Counted from the first letter of the stretch, positions 1-8,559 are shown. The stretch: 64,000 nt of DNA from Dinoroseobacter sp039192165 (GCA_039192165.1 JBCCXD010000001.1:186001-250000); one strand, 5' to 3'. The notes: generated by a model not told the origin, from the sequence alone. Translations and numbers: made by a program.

Positions 1-522
1 GTGAAACCGGACCTCGCCCCCCACCGTAGGCACGCCAAAGCAATTCCCATAGCCACCGATGCCCTCAACCACGCCGGACACAAGCTGGCGGGTCTTGGGA
101 TGGGACGGCTCCCCGAAGGACAATGCGTTCATCGCGGCGACCGGCCGCGCGCCCATGGTAAAGACATCGCGCAGAATGCCGCCAACCCCTGTGGCCGCAC
201 CCTGATAGGGCTCGATGTAGGAAGGATGATTGTGGCTCTCCATCTTGAAGACCACCGCCTGCCCGTCCCCGATATCCACAACGCCCGCATTTTCGCCGGG
301 GCCGCAGATCACCTGTGGACCTTCCGTGGGCAATTTCCGCAGGTGAATTTTCGAAGACTTATAGGAACAGTGCTCGTTCCACATGGCCGAGAAGATCCCG
401 AGTTCGGTGAAGGACGGCTCACGACCGATGATGTCAAGAATGCGCGCGTATTCATCGGGCTTGAGCCCATGGGCGTCGATCAACTCGGGCGTGATGGCAG
501 GCTCGGTCTGCGTGGAGGTCAT
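1..522 (-). CDS. purL: Phosphoribosylformylglycinamidine synthase subunit PurL (5' part, truncated by window edge)
   Basis: This is the N-terminal 174 codons of FGAM synthase II, the ATP- and glutamine-dependent step 4 of cytosolic de novo purine synthesis. The reverse strand reads MTSTQTEPAITPELI and then the family blocks FSAMWNEHCSYKSS, ENAGVVDIGDG, FKMESHNHPS and GAATGVGGILRDVFTMGARP, ending at GNCFGVPTVGGEV at the window edge. These are the metal- and substrate-binding segments of small-type PurL, which works with separate PurS and PurQ. The start is the ATG at 520-522; no earlier start fits the family better. The C-terminal three quarters lie outside the window, so integrity cannot be judged. 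The gene is divergent from the ABC-F gene at 646. Confidence 0.95.
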   Translation of the reverse strand, partial: MTSTQTEPAITPELIDAHGLKPDEYARILDIIGREPSFTELGIFSAMWNEHCSYKSSKIHLRKLPTEGPQVICGPGENAGVVDIGDGQAVVFKMESHNHPSYIEPYQGAATGVGGILRDVFTMGARPVAAMNALSFGEPSHPKTRQLVSGVVEGIGGYGNCFGVPTVGGEVRFH

Positions 523-645
523 ATGGCGGGGGATCCCTCTGGCACTCTTTGGGCGCTGTCTTAAGCCAAGCCTGCGCGGGGGAAAAGAGGACAAAGCCAT
601 AGACCAGCCATTGACCAGACCGGCGCAGGCCAATAGCTGACGGGC

Positions 646-2472
646 ATGGCACGTCCCCCGCTTCTGCAACTGTCCGGAATTCGCCTTGGGTTCGGCGGCA
701 GTCCCGTGTTCGAAAATCTGGACCTTGTGATTCAGCCCGGTGATCGCGTGGCGCTTGTCGGGCGCAATGGATCCGGCAAATCAACGTTGATGAAAGTGAT
801 GGCCGGGCTCGTAGAGCCGGACGATGGCCACCGCACCACCGCGCCCTCGACATCCGTCGGGTATATGCAGCAGGAACCCGACCTTTCTGGGTTTGCCACA
901 CTCGGAGAGTTCGCGGCTTCGGATCTTCCTGTTGCGGAGGCCTGGCGGATTGAAATGGCGGCCGAAGGGCTGAAGCTTCCGACCAATACACCGACCGACA
1001 AGGCTTCTGGTGGCGAGAGACGCCGCGCAGCTCTGGTCAAGCTGCTCGCCGAAGCGCCGGACCTTATGCTTCTTGATGAGCCGACCAATCACCTTGATAT
1101 CGAGGCCATTGCCTGGCTCGAAACACACCTGACCGAGACCCAAGCGGCCTATATCCTGATTTCTCATGACCGGACTTTTCTGAGGCGCCTGACACGCGCG
1201 ACCCTCTGGATCGACCGCGGCGAAGTGCGCCGTCAAAACCGAGGCTTTCAGGATTTTGAGGCCTGGCGCGACAAGGTCTGGGAGGAAGAGGATATCAAGC
1301 GCCACAAGCTCGACCGCAAGATTAAGGCTGAGGCGCGTTGGGCGGTTGAAGGGATCTCTGCACGTCGCAAGCGCAATATGGGCAGGGTCCGAGCTCTTGG
1401 GGAGTTGCGAAAGACCCGCGCAGAAATGATCCGGCGTCCGGATACCGCCGCGATGAGCCTCGATGCTGGACAAAAATCGGGAAAGCGCGTGATCGAGGCC
1501 AAGGGGATCTCCAAGGCATTCACAGGCAAGACAATCCTAAAGCCGTTCGATATCCGAATTTTGCGCGGGGATCGCGTGGCCTTCGTCGGACCAAACGGGG
1601 TCGGCAAGACGACGGTGCTCAAGATGCTGACCGGTGAGCTTCCGCCGGACAGCGGAAGTATTGCGCATGGAACCAATCTCGAACTGGCAGTGTTCGATCA
1701 GAACCGTGCCCAACTGGACCCAGATCTAAGCCTTTGGGAGAGCCTGACCGGAGATCCAAGTATGCGAGTATCCGGACGGGCGGATCAGGTCATGGTCCGC
1801 GGTGCGCCGCGCCATGTCGTCGGCTATTTGAAGGACTATCTGTTCGACGAAAATCAAGCCCGCAGCCCGGTACGATCCCTTTCCGGTGGCGAACGCGCGC
1901 GGCTGATGCTTGCTCGGATCATGGCGCGTCAGTCAAACCTGCTGGTCCTTGACGAGCCAACCAACGATCTTGATATCGAAACGCTCGATCTTCTGCAGGA
2001 GGTCCTCGCGGACTATCCCGGCACTGTCCTGCTGGTCAGCCACGACCGGGACTTCATCGACCGGGTCGCCACCAGCACTGTCGGGCTGGAGGGCGACGGG
2101 CGCGCGGTGATCTATGCTGGTGGTTGGAGCGACTATCAGGCGCAGCGACCGCAGATTGAGGCTCCCGTCAAAGAGCCGAAGTCCAATACAAAAGCGTCAT
2201 CAAAGCCGTCGAAGTCACCCAACCTGGCAAACGCGCGTGGCGGTCTGAGTTTCACCGAAGCTCATCGCCTGAAAACACTGCCAGAGCAAATCGAGCGTCT
2301 GGAGGCGGAGATCGCAAAACTTGAGCAGTTTCTCTCCGACCCTGAGCTTTTTGCCAAGGACCCTTTGAAGTTCCAGAAAGCCAGCGCTGCGCTGGTCGAA
2401 CGGCAGAGCGCTTTAGGCGCCGCAGAAGAAGACTGGCTGATGCTGGAAGAAAAAGCCGCAAGTGCGTCGTAG
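646..2472 (+). CDS. ABC-F family ATP-binding protein (Uup-like)
   Basis: 608-residue soluble ABC-F ATPase with two nucleotide-binding domains on one chain and no membrane segments. Walker A GRNGSGKST lies near residue 40, followed by signature SGGERRR and LLDEPTNHLD. The second domain has GPNGVGKTT near 317, LSGGERARL near 413 and LDEPTNDLD. A charged linker (about 210-260) separates the domains. A lysine/serine-rich stretch and a coiled-coil tail (about 505-605) resemble the Uup C-terminal DNA-binding extension. ABC-F proteins act on ribosomes or, for Uup, in DNA-related processes rather than transport. Uup-like is favoured over EttA because of the coiled-coil tail; the exact role is inferred. 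ATG start at 646, 123 nt from the divergent purL start. Confidence 0.9.
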   Translation: MARPPLLQLSGIRLGFGGSPVFENLDLVIQPGDRVALVGRNGSGKSTLMKVMAGLVEPDDGHRTTAPSTSVGYMQQEPDLSGFATLGEFAASDLPVAEAWRIEMAAEGLKLPTNTPTDKASGGERRRAALVKLLAEAPDLMLLDEPTNHLDIEAIAWLETHLTETQAAYILISHDRTFLRRLTRATLWIDRGEVRRQNRGFQDFEAWRDKVWEEEDIKRHKLDRKIKAEARWAVEGISARRKRNMGRVRALGELRKTRAEMIRRPDTAAMSLDAGQKSGKRVIEAKGISKAFTGKTILKPFDIRILRGDRVAFVGPNGVGKTTVLKMLTGELPPDSGSIAHGTNLELAVFDQNRAQLDPDLSLWESLTGDPSMRVSGRADQVMVRGAPRHVVGYLKDYLFDENQARSPVRSLSGGERARLMLARIMARQSNLLVLDEPTNDLDIETLDLLQEVLADYPGTVLLVSHDRDFIDRVATSTVGLEGDGRAVIYAGGWSDYQAQRPQIEAPVKEPKSNTKASSKPSKSPNLANARGGLSFTEAHRLKTLPEQIERLEAEIAKLEQFLSDPELFAKDPLKFQKASAALVERQSALGAAEEDWLMLEEKAASAS

Positions 2473-2509
2473 GCCTTGTTCGTCATGATGCAATACGTAG
2501 GGTCAGACC

Positions 2510-3358
2510 ATGATCGGTCGGAAACCTGAGCTCGTCTGTATCGGCGCCCAGAAAGCAGCAACCACGTGGTTTCACCGGGTCTGTCAGGCGCGTTCGGACA
2601 TCTGGGTGCCACCATTCAAAGAAGTACATTTTTTCGACCATAAGTTCTGCCCCGAGAACCGTCGATGGATAGAGGCGGGCCTCGTGCGGGGCGTAGAACG
2701 CGCTGCGGCGCGCCATCGAAAGAACGCAAAAGAAAAACGAAAAGAGCCGCCTGATCCGGACTATCTGGCTTATCTCGACAGCTTGCTGGAACAACCAGCT
2801 TTCAACGGAACATGGTACAAACGTGTGTTTTCGCGCGCACCGAACCGCCTCATGTGCCTCGATGTAACCCCGGAATACTCCACCCTGCCCGAGGACGGCG
2901 TGGATTTTCTGGCGCAGTTCCTGAAAGAAAGCCGGTTCATCTACATCCTGCGCGATCCCGCAGATCGGGCCGTATCACAGCTGCGCATGAACCTCACCCG
3001 GCGCAAGATCGAACCAAAAACGCCCCAGGCATGGATGAAATATGCCAAAGATCCCGTGATCGCCAATCGTGGCGATTACAAAACCTATGTGCCGCGGTGG
3101 CGGGCCCGGTTCTCGGATCTCAACCTGCTGTTTTTGGCCTATGGCGACGTTCGGGCGCGTCCTCGTGACGTGATGCGCACATTCGAAGCCTTTGCCGGGC
3201 TCGACCGGGAGGATCCTTGGGGACTAACGCGGGTGGTCCACAAAGGCGGGACTCTGGAGGTGCCCGACAGCGTGCGCGCCTATTTCGAAGAGACCTTCGC
3301 AGACCAAACGCGCTTTATCGCGGACGAGTTCGGCGCGGATTTCGCAGCTCGGATTTAG
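2510..3358 (+). CDS. Sulfotransferase family protein
   Basis: 282-residue protein with the PAPS-binding 5'-phosphosulfate loop GAQKAATTW at residues 12-20. A 3'-phosphate-binding region lies near residue 145 (FIYILRDPADRAVSQL), with Arg and Ser in the expected places. It should move sulfate from PAPS to an acceptor, which cannot be read from sequence; candidates are polysaccharide or lipid groups. No signal peptide or membrane segment is seen, so it is probably cytoplasmic. It starts 37 nt after the ABC-F gene on the same strand and is convergent with bamE. No polysaccharide or lipid biosynthesis genes adjoin it, so it looks like an orphan accessory enzyme. The residue 60-85 insertion is rich in Arg/Lys. 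Confidence 0.85.
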   Translation: MIGRKPELVCIGAQKAATTWFHRVCQARSDIWVPPFKEVHFFDHKFCPENRRWIEAGLVRGVERAAARHRKNAKEKRKEPPDPDYLAYLDSLLEQPAFNGTWYKRVFSRAPNRLMCLDVTPEYSTLPEDGVDFLAQFLKESRFIYILRDPADRAVSQLRMNLTRRKIEPKTPQAWMKYAKDPVIANRGDYKTYVPRWRARFSDLNLLFLAYGDVRARPRDVMRTFEAFAGLDREDPWGLTRVVHKGGTLEVPDSVRAYFEETFADQTRFIADEFGADFAARI

Positions 3359-3380
3359 CCCAAGCGCCTTTCAAGCCGGA

Positions 3381-3839
3381 TCAGTTGATAAAGGTATCTG
3401 CCGTCAGATTACCGAAGTTCGACAGGATCTGCGCCAGGAACGACACGCCTTCGATGTTACTGTCGGTGACACGGCGGTTCAGCGCGATGACCTCCCCGTC
3501 TTCAAGTGTGAACCGTTCGATGTTGCGGATCGTCCCATTGTCGTTAAACGAAATCGCAACGACCTGACGCTCAATCTCGCGCCGCTCGCGATAGGCATAG
3601 CTTTCCCACCGCGACCCCACGTAATACCAAACATCCTCGGACACGACGCCTTGTGTTGCCGGCAGTCCAACGGTTTCTTCGACAGAGGCCCGATCGTCGA
3701 TGCCAACTTCCAGACCGGACAACTCGGACTCGCTGGGAACATATCCCGAATTGCGGTAGGTGGATGCACAAGCTGCGAGACCGAGCAGCACCAAAGCCAC
3801 CAGACCAAATCTCAGGCCCCGCCAAGCACACAAATACAT
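3381..3839 (-). CDS. bamE: Outer membrane lipoprotein BamE/SmpA family
   Basis: 152-residue lipoprotein with signal sequence and lipobox LAAC (Cys at residue 24 from the chosen start). The mature part begins with a Ser/Tyr-rich linker and then holds the SmpA/OmlA fold: VGIDDRASVEETVGLPAT, VWYYVGSRWE and a C-terminal helix ending in LTADTFIN. BamE stabilises the BAM complex that inserts beta-barrel proteins in the outer membrane. An upstream in-frame start at 3872 would add 11 residues before the signal sequence; I prefer the ATG at 3837-3839, preceded by an AAGGAAGG-like site. It is divergent from yceD, as often seen in alphaproteobacteria. It converges with the sulfotransferase gene. Confidence 0.88.
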   Translation of the reverse strand: MYLCAWRGLRFGLVALVLLGLAACASTYRNSGYVPSESELSGLEVGIDDRASVEETVGLPATQGVVSEDVWYYVGSRWESYAYRERREIERQVVAISFNDNGTIRNIERFTLEDGEVIALNRRVTDSNIEGVSFLAQILSNFGNLTADTFIN

Positions 3840-3976
3840 CGCGACTGCGCCTTCCTTGCTGTTGCGATCCAAGTTGTCTTAGCCCAAGTATCGGAACACA
3901 TCCGAGGGATCAAGAAGGCCTCCTCGTCGCGGGGGATTTACCCCGTCCTGCAGATACCCGCAAAGGAGCTGTGATC

Positions 3977-4546
3977 GTGCCTCCATCTACTGCCGAGCCA
4001 TCGAACGCGCCACGCCGTCTTGGTTTCTCCGACCTGAGCAAGCGCAAGCCCACAAGGTTCAAACTTGACCTGAGCGACGCCGAGCGCGCCAACGTCGGGA
4101 AAGACCTCGATCTTCTTGATCTGCGCAAAGCGCGTCTTGTTGGCGAAGTTGCGCCAAGCGGCAAGGCTGACTGGATTCTATCCGCATCATTGGGCGCAAC
4201 GGTGGATCAGCGCTGCGGTATTACACTGGCCCCCGTAACGACTCGAATAGATGAAGAAGTAAAACGGGTTTTTCTTGCAGACTGGCAGGCGCCGGAAGCT
4301 GTCGAGACGGAGATACCCGAAGATACAAATTCAGAAGCATTGCCTGCCGAGCTTGACCTGATAGCTCTTTTTACCGAGGCGCTCTCGCTGGCGCTGCCGC
4401 CTTTTCCGCGCGCGCCGGGTGCAGAACTTCAATCTGGCCAGTTCACTGAGCCAGGAAAAACACCAATGAGCGATGAGGATGCCAGACCTTTCGCGGGGCT
4501 CGCGAAGTTGAAACTCGTGGACAATGACCAATCGGACGAGACATGA
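3977..4546 (+). CDS. YceD/DUF177 family protein
   Basis: 189-residue DUF177 (YceD) protein. The family motif DQRCGITLAPVTTRID lies in the middle, with an acidic C-terminal half that ends in FAGLAKLKLVDN. The family accompanies rpmF in most bacteria and is linked to 23S rRNA/ribosome accumulation, though its biochemistry is poorly defined. Two GTG codons (3971 and 3977) could start it; AAGGAG at 3963-3968 gives the better spacing to 3977. The frame stays open far upstream, but that part is bamE antisense and not protein-like. It lies 200 nt before rpmF on the same strand, the conserved yceD-rpmF-plsX-fabH order. Confidence 0.85.
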   Translation: MPPSTAEPSNAPRRLGFSDLSKRKPTRFKLDLSDAERANVGKDLDLLDLRKARLVGEVAPSGKADWILSASLGATVDQRCGITLAPVTTRIDEEVKRVFLADWQAPEAVETEIPEDTNSEALPAELDLIALFTEALSLALPPFPRAPGAELQSGQFTEPGKTPMSDEDARPFAGLAKLKLVDNDQSDET

Positions 4547-4563
4547 CCTGCGCGGTTTTCGAT

Positions 4564-4619
4564 AAACACTTGCGAGATAAGGGGGACCGCGATAAACGCG
4601 GCGCAGAAAAACACTTGCG
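4564..4619 (+). repeat. Direct repeat of AAACACTTGCG upstream of rpmF
   Basis: AAACACTTGCG occurs at 4564-4574 and again at 4609-4619, a 45-nt period, inside the yceD-rpmF spacer. Both copies end in TTGCG, which resembles an alphaproteobacterial -35 element. This may be two promoter upstream halves or a repeated regulator site. Confidence 0.5.
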
Positions 4620-4642
4620 CCCTGGTAGAATCGCAGTATGTT
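4615..4642 (+). promoter_or_regulatory. Candidate sigma-70-type promoter for rpmF-plsX-fabH
   Basis: TTGCGC at 4615-4620 and TATGTT at 4637-4642 are 16 nt apart, about 100 nt before the rpmF start. It is a weak match seen by eye; the region is the largest gap in the yceD-to-fabH run, so an internal promoter is plausible. Confidence 0.35.
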
Positions 4643-4746
4643 CCCGGCCTCGTTTCCACGCAGGCTGAGGTACTGCGCAATCCGCTATCGGCGCAGCCGT
4701 TACACGAACATATCGGGGGAAACCCCTCCAGACCCGAGGTTGAGAC

Positions 4747-4953
4747 ATGGCAGTCCCTCAGAATAAAATTACAAAGTCGCGCCGAAACATGCGCCGGTCC
4801 CACGACGCGCTCGTGGCGGGCAACCCGAATGAGTGCCCCAATTGTGGTGAGCTGAAGCTGCCGCATCACGTATGTGGTGCCTGCGGGTACTACGCTGACC
4901 GCGAAGTCATCGCCCAGGCCGACGAGATCGACCTGGACGAAGACGCGGCCTAA
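4747..4953 (+). CDS. rpmF: 50S ribosomal protein L32
   Basis: 68-residue bL32 beginning MAVPQNKITKSRRNMRRSHD, the conserved basic N-terminus that reaches into the exit tunnel. It has a zinc-ribbon-like pair CPNCGELKLPHHVCGACGYY with four cysteines, and an acidic C-terminal tail usual in alphaproteobacteria. Length and start match the family. It lies between yceD and plsX. Keeping all four cysteines suggests the zinc-binding form. Confidence 0.98.
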   Translation: MAVPQNKITKSRRNMRRSHDALVAGNPNECPNCGELKLPHHVCGACGYYADREVIAQADEIDLDEDAA

Positions 4954-4991
4954 GCGGCGTTATTTGTCAGGACTAAACTAGGAAGGTTTGC

Positions 4992-6149
4992 ATGGCCGAC
5001 GCGGCGACCCCGATAGCCATGCCGGACCGTCCCACAGGAGCCCCTGCGGCTTCCGAAACCTCGTCAGAAGCCTTACGGCTCGACGGGTTTGTTATTTCTG
5101 TGGATGCCATGGGAGGCGACCGGGGCCCGGCACCTGTTGTAGCAGGCATGGCCAAATCGGCTGCCAAGAACCCAGACATCGCGTTCATCGTGCATGGAGA
5201 CAAGCGCGAGATCGATCGCCTGATATCGCGGCGTAAGTCCCTGAAAGGCCGCGTAATTGTGCGCAATGCCGATGAAGTCGTTCAGATGAGCGACAAGCCC
5301 AGTCAGGTGATGCGCTCGGGCAAGAACACCTCCATGTGGTCGGCAATTGACAGTGTGCGCAATGGCGAGGCCTCTGTTTGCGTATCTTGCGGGAACACCG
5401 GCGCGCTTATGGCGCTGTCCATGGTGCGGTTACGCAAAGCGCCCGGGGTCAACCGCCCGGCCATTGCATGTTTATGGCCCTCACGCAGCGAAGGCGGCTT
5501 TAATGTGATGCTCGACGTGGGTGCCGACATCCGTGCCGATGCCCAGGACCTGCTGCAGTATTCGCTGATGGGAGCCTCCTACGCGCGCAACGGGCTTGGC
5601 TTGAAAAATCCGCGGGTCGGGCTGTTAAATGTCGGCACAGAGGAGCACAAGGGCCGCGCCGAGCAGAAAGAAGCGCACGACCTGATTGCGGAGACAGCAC
5701 CGCAGGCCAACTACGACTTCGTAGGCTTTGTCGAAGGCGGTGACATCCCCTCAGACCGTGTCGATGTGATTGTAACCGACGGATATACCGGGAATATTGC
5801 CTTAAAAACCGCCGAAGGCACGGCTGCGCTTATACGAGAATTGCTGACCGACGCTTTCAAGAAGACGCCACTGTCCCGAATCGCGGCGCTGTTGGCCTAC
5901 ACTTCTCTAAGGCGTCTGGGCAAACGCACCGATCCACGCCGCGTCAATGGTGGAGTGTTTCTGGGCCTTAACGGCACAGTTGTGAAATCCCATGGCTCGG
6001 CTGACGCAACGAGCGTTTCCGCAGCGATCAAGCTGGCTTTCGAACTCGCGAAGACAGGCTTTACCGAGCGTCTCGCGGCGCGGGTTGCCTCCACTCCCAT
6101 GCCGCGCAACACTGCACCCAAAACAACCGAGACGAAATCGAGCGAGTAG
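4992..6149 (+). CDS. plsX: Phosphate acyltransferase PlsX
   Basis: 385-residue PlsX, which makes acyl-phosphate from acyl-ACP for the PlsX/PlsY entry into phospholipid synthesis; peripheral membrane enzyme. Motifs include ISVDAMGGDRGPAPVV, MRSGKNTSMW, CVSCGNTGALMALS and VGLLNVGTEEHKG. The first ~30 residues (MADAATPIAMPDRP onward) precede the usual start and are Ala/Pro-rich. However, a good ribosome site (AGGAAGG, 7 nt spacer) precedes the ATG at 4992, so I keep this start. The fabH ATG follows the stop by 1 nt, consistent with a plsX-fabH transcript. Confidence 0.96.
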   Translation: MADAATPIAMPDRPTGAPAASETSSEALRLDGFVISVDAMGGDRGPAPVVAGMAKSAAKNPDIAFIVHGDKREIDRLISRRKSLKGRVIVRNADEVVQMSDKPSQVMRSGKNTSMWSAIDSVRNGEASVCVSCGNTGALMALSMVRLRKAPGVNRPAIACLWPSRSEGGFNVMLDVGADIRADAQDLLQYSLMGASYARNGLGLKNPRVGLLNVGTEEHKGRAEQKEAHDLIAETAPQANYDFVGFVEGGDIPSDRVDVIVTDGYTGNIALKTAEGTAALIRELLTDAFKKTPLSRIAALLAYTSLRRLGKRTDPRRVNGGVFLGLNGTVVKSHGSADATSVSAAIKLAFELAKTGFTERLAARVASTPMPRNTAPKTTETKSSE

Positions 6150-6150
6150 T

Positions 6151-7125
6151 ATGACGAAACGGGCCGTTGTTTGTGGGGTTGGGCATTATCTGCCGGAACG
6201 CATTGTGCCGAATTCGGAATTTGAAAAAACCCTGGAGACGTCGGACGAGTGGATCAGAACGCGCTCAGGGATTGAAAACCGCCACTTCGCCGCCGAAGAC
6301 CAACGCACCTCGGATCTTGCAACCTTCGCGGCAGAACGAGCGCTTGCTCAAGGTGGTATTTCCGCCGACGGCATCGACGGCATTGTTGTCGCCACCTCGA
6401 CACCGGACCTGACGTTCCCCTCGGTTGCCACAATGGTGCAGGCGCGACTTGGCATCACCCGCGGCTTTGCCTTTGATGTACAGGCTGTTTGTGCGGGGTT
6501 TGTATTTGCACTGGCAAACGCGACAGCCCTCATTGTCTCGGGGCAAGCAAACCGTGTTCTGGTGATAGGTGCCGAAACCTTCAGCCGGATTATGGACTGG
6601 ACCGACCGGGGCACCTGCGTGCTTTTCGGCGATGGCGCCGGCGCGCTGGTGCTGGAGGCAGCAGAGGGTACCGGCAGTCCGAAGGATCGCGGTGTTTTGG
6701 CCAGCGATCTGAATTCTGATGGCCGGTACAAAGACATTCTCTTCGTTGATGGCGGCGTTTCCGCGACCCAAACCACCGGCGTTTTGCGAATGGAAGGGCG
6801 CGAAGTGTTCCGCCATGCCGTCGAAAAGCTTGCCGAAACCGCACACACATCGCTCGAAAAAGCGGGCCTGACACCGGAGGACGTGAACTGGGTCGTACCG
6901 CACCAGGCGAACTTGCGGATCATCAAGCGCACCGCGCAAAAGATGGGTATCGGCATGGACCGCGTGGTTGTCACAGTTCAAAACCACGGAAATACCTCCG
7001 CCGCGTCGATTCCCCTTGCCCTGTCGGTTGCCGAGGCAGCGGGCAAAATCAACACCGGAGATGTGATCGTTACCGAGGCGATCGGCGGTGGTTTGTCGTG
7101 GGGTTCTGTCGTTTTGCGCTGGTAA
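6151..7125 (+). CDS. fabH: Beta-ketoacyl-ACP synthase III (FabH)
   Basis: 324-residue KAS III, which condenses acetyl-CoA with malonyl-ACP to start type II fatty acid synthesis. The Cys-His-Asn triad is visible: VQAVCAGF (Cys about 114), VPHQANLRI (His) and NHGNTSAAS (Asn). The C-terminus GGGLSWGSVVLRW is canonical. The open frame extends further upstream into plsX, but the ATG at 6151, just after the plsX stop, gives the conserved N-terminus MTKRAVVCGVGHYLPERIV. Cotranscription with plsX is very likely. Confidence 0.97.
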   Translation: MTKRAVVCGVGHYLPERIVPNSEFEKTLETSDEWIRTRSGIENRHFAAEDQRTSDLATFAAERALAQGGISADGIDGIVVATSTPDLTFPSVATMVQARLGITRGFAFDVQAVCAGFVFALANATALIVSGQANRVLVIGAETFSRIMDWTDRGTCVLFGDGAGALVLEAAEGTGSPKDRGVLASDLNSDGRYKDILFVDGGVSATQTTGVLRMEGREVFRHAVEKLAETAHTSLEKAGLTPEDVNWVVPHQANLRIIKRTAQKMGIGMDRVVVTVQNHGNTSAASIPLALSVAEAAGKINTGDVIVTEAIGGGLSWGSVVLRW

Positions 7126-7180
7126 AGCCGTTTTTGGGCGTTTTCCTGCTTTCTGAGCCTCCCCCGACAAGCCCTTGATA

Positions 7181-7210
7181 TTGACTCGGAAATCGCGACA
7201 GGCGTAACGT
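7181..7210 (+). promoter_or_regulatory. Candidate promoter of ihfA
   Basis: TTGACT (7181-7186) is followed 18 nt later by TAACGT (7205-7210), about 25 nt before the ihfA start. The 109-nt spacer after fabH and this match suggest ihfA has its own promoter. Confidence 0.4.
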
Positions 7211-7234
7211 TGCCTACGATTTGACGGAGGCGAC

Positions 7235-7537
7235 ATGGGTAATAAGACTTTGACACGCATGGATTTGAGCGATGCGGTGTTTCGGGAGGTGGGACTGTCA
7301 CGGAACGAAAGCGCGCAGATCGTAGAAAGCATTCTTCAACACATGTCGGACGCACTTGTACGCGGCGAGAGCGTGAAAGTGTCTTCGTTCGGCACCTTCA
7401 GCGTAAGAGACAAGTCCGCACGTATCGGGCGCAACCCGAAGACCGGTGAAGAGGTTCCGATCCACCCAAGACGCGTGCTGACATTCCGTCCGTCGCATCT
7501 GATGAAAGATCGCGTTGCAACCGGCAATCGCGGCTAA
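7235..7537 (+). CDS. ihfA: Integration host factor subunit alpha
   Basis: 100-residue DNA-bending protein of the HU/IHF family. The start MGNKTLTRMDLSDAVFRE, the arm motif GRNPKTGEEVPI and the ending RVLTFRPSHLMKDRV identify the alpha subunit rather than HU. The heterodimer with IhfB bends DNA at specific sites and helps promoters, recombination and packaging. It lies between fabH and a MerR-type regulator, the usual place in Rhodobacteraceae. A GACGGAGG ribosome site precedes the ATG. Confidence 0.97.
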   Translation: MGNKTLTRMDLSDAVFREVGLSRNESAQIVESILQHMSDALVRGESVKVSSFGTFSVRDKSARIGRNPKTGEEVPIHPRRVLTFRPSHLMKDRVATGNRG

Positions 7538-7605
7538 GAAAAACAACTGCTCCCTTCCAGCAAACGGGGGCAGGACTTGAGCGGAGCAGGGCTAGAGAGG
7601 CCAGA

Positions 7606-8430
7606 ATGGCGAAGTCTGCGGACGCATTTCGCACGATCAGCGAGGTTGCCGACTGGCTCGGCGTCCCAACACACGTGCTGCGGTTCTGGGAAAGCAAGTT
7701 TCCGCAGGTTAAGCCGGTAAAGCGTGCAGGCGGGCGGCGCTACTACCGACCGAATGATATGTTGCTGCTCGGAGGAATTCGCGTACTGCTCCATGACGAC
7801 GGGATGACTATTCGCGGCGTCCAAAAGATCCTCCGTGAAAAGGGTGTCAAACACGTCGTTGCGCTTTCGGACCGCCAGGTGGCGGGAGATGCCCCGGATC
7901 CCGCGGCGACGACCGCACCGGGCTCCGCGACCGAGAGTGAGACCGCTATAGCAGATATCGCGGACGCAAAGGCCGAAGAAACCGCGCCGATCTCTGAAGA
8001 GACACCGACGGTCCCCGGAACGGCTGCCAGCGCACCGACTCCCCTGATGCCGGAGCAAGAAGACAGCGCTGAACCTGACAGCGCGAAAATTGAGGCCGAT
8101 GCCGATCAGATGGCCTTGTTCGAGCCGGCCGCGCCAGAGGACGCCACCCAGAGCGAGGCAGCTCGCACAGAAGAGCCTGCCGCGAAAGACGCGCCTGAGA
8201 GCGTTTCGGAAAGCTCTGGCGAAAACAGCGCCGGCCTGCCTGATTTGCCGGGCCCAAGCCCGGTGGGCGGGCCCTCACTGGGTCCATTGCTGGAACAGAT
8301 AAACTCCGCCAGTCCGGAGGTTGCGAGAGAAATGCGCCGCGTTGTGTCGGCGCATAAAGATAAGCTGGAAGCGCTGCGTGACCGGCTCCGGGATGGGTCA
8401 GATAGATCGGAGTCGGACACCGACACCTGA
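7606..8430 (+). CDS. MerR family transcriptional regulator with acidic C-terminal extension
   Basis: 274 residues. A MerR winged helix-turn-helix occupies about residues 8-80 (ISEVADWLGVPTHVLRFWES, then GGRRYYRPNDMLLLGGIRV). No cysteine metal site or long dimerisation helix follows. Instead there is a low-complexity Ala/Glu/Pro/Thr-rich acidic stretch (about 90-205) and a short helical tail (about 220-270). This architecture is typical of the conserved MerR gene beside ihfA in alphaproteobacteria; its targets are not established as far as I know. It lies 68 nt after ihfA and probably shares its transcript. Confidence 0.85.
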   Translation: MAKSADAFRTISEVADWLGVPTHVLRFWESKFPQVKPVKRAGGRRYYRPNDMLLLGGIRVLLHDDGMTIRGVQKILREKGVKHVVALSDRQVAGDAPDPAATTAPGSATESETAIADIADAKAEETAPISEETPTVPGTAASAPTPLMPEQEDSAEPDSAKIEADADQMALFEPAAPEDATQSEAARTEEPAAKDAPESVSESSGENSAGLPDLPGPSPVGGPSLGPLLEQINSASPEVAREMRRVVSAHKDKLEALRDRLRDGSDRSESDTDT

Positions 8431-8443
8431 TGCAGAAATCGTC

Positions 8444-8471
8444 TTGCCCCTGCTGCAGAAACCGGTATGTA
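8444..8471 (+). promoter_or_regulatory. Candidate promoter of tRNA-Pro
   Basis: TTGCCC (8444-8449) and TATGTA (8466-8471) are 16 nt apart. The tRNA 5' end lies 12 nt beyond the -10 element, a spacing typical of stable RNA genes. Confidence 0.45.
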
Positions 8472-8482
8472 AACCCCAGTGT

Positions 8483-8559
8483 CGGGCTATGGCGCAGCCT
8501 GGTAGCGCGTCCGTCTGGGGGACGGAAGGTCGCAGGTTCAAGTCCTGCTAGCCCGACCA
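8483..8559 (+). tRNA. tRNA-Pro (anticodon GGG)
   Basis: 77-nt cloverleaf. The acceptor CGGGCTA pairs with TAGCCCG; the D arm is GCGC/GCGC; the anticodon stem TCCGT/ACGGA encloses loop CTGGGGG with anticodon GGG. The T arm is GCAGG-TTCAAGT-CCTGC, and CCA is encoded at 8557-8559. The gene lies between merR and dcd. Confidence 0.97.

Noticed and set aside
452..991. Reverse ORF of 179 residues across the purL-ABC-F spacer
   Set aside because: It is antisense to the start of the ABC-F gene and overlaps purL, with no protein-like motif; treated as a shadow.
3653..3976. Upstream extension of the yceD frame
   Set aside because: It runs antisense through bamE and lacks family similarity; the GTG at 3977 with AAGGAG fits.
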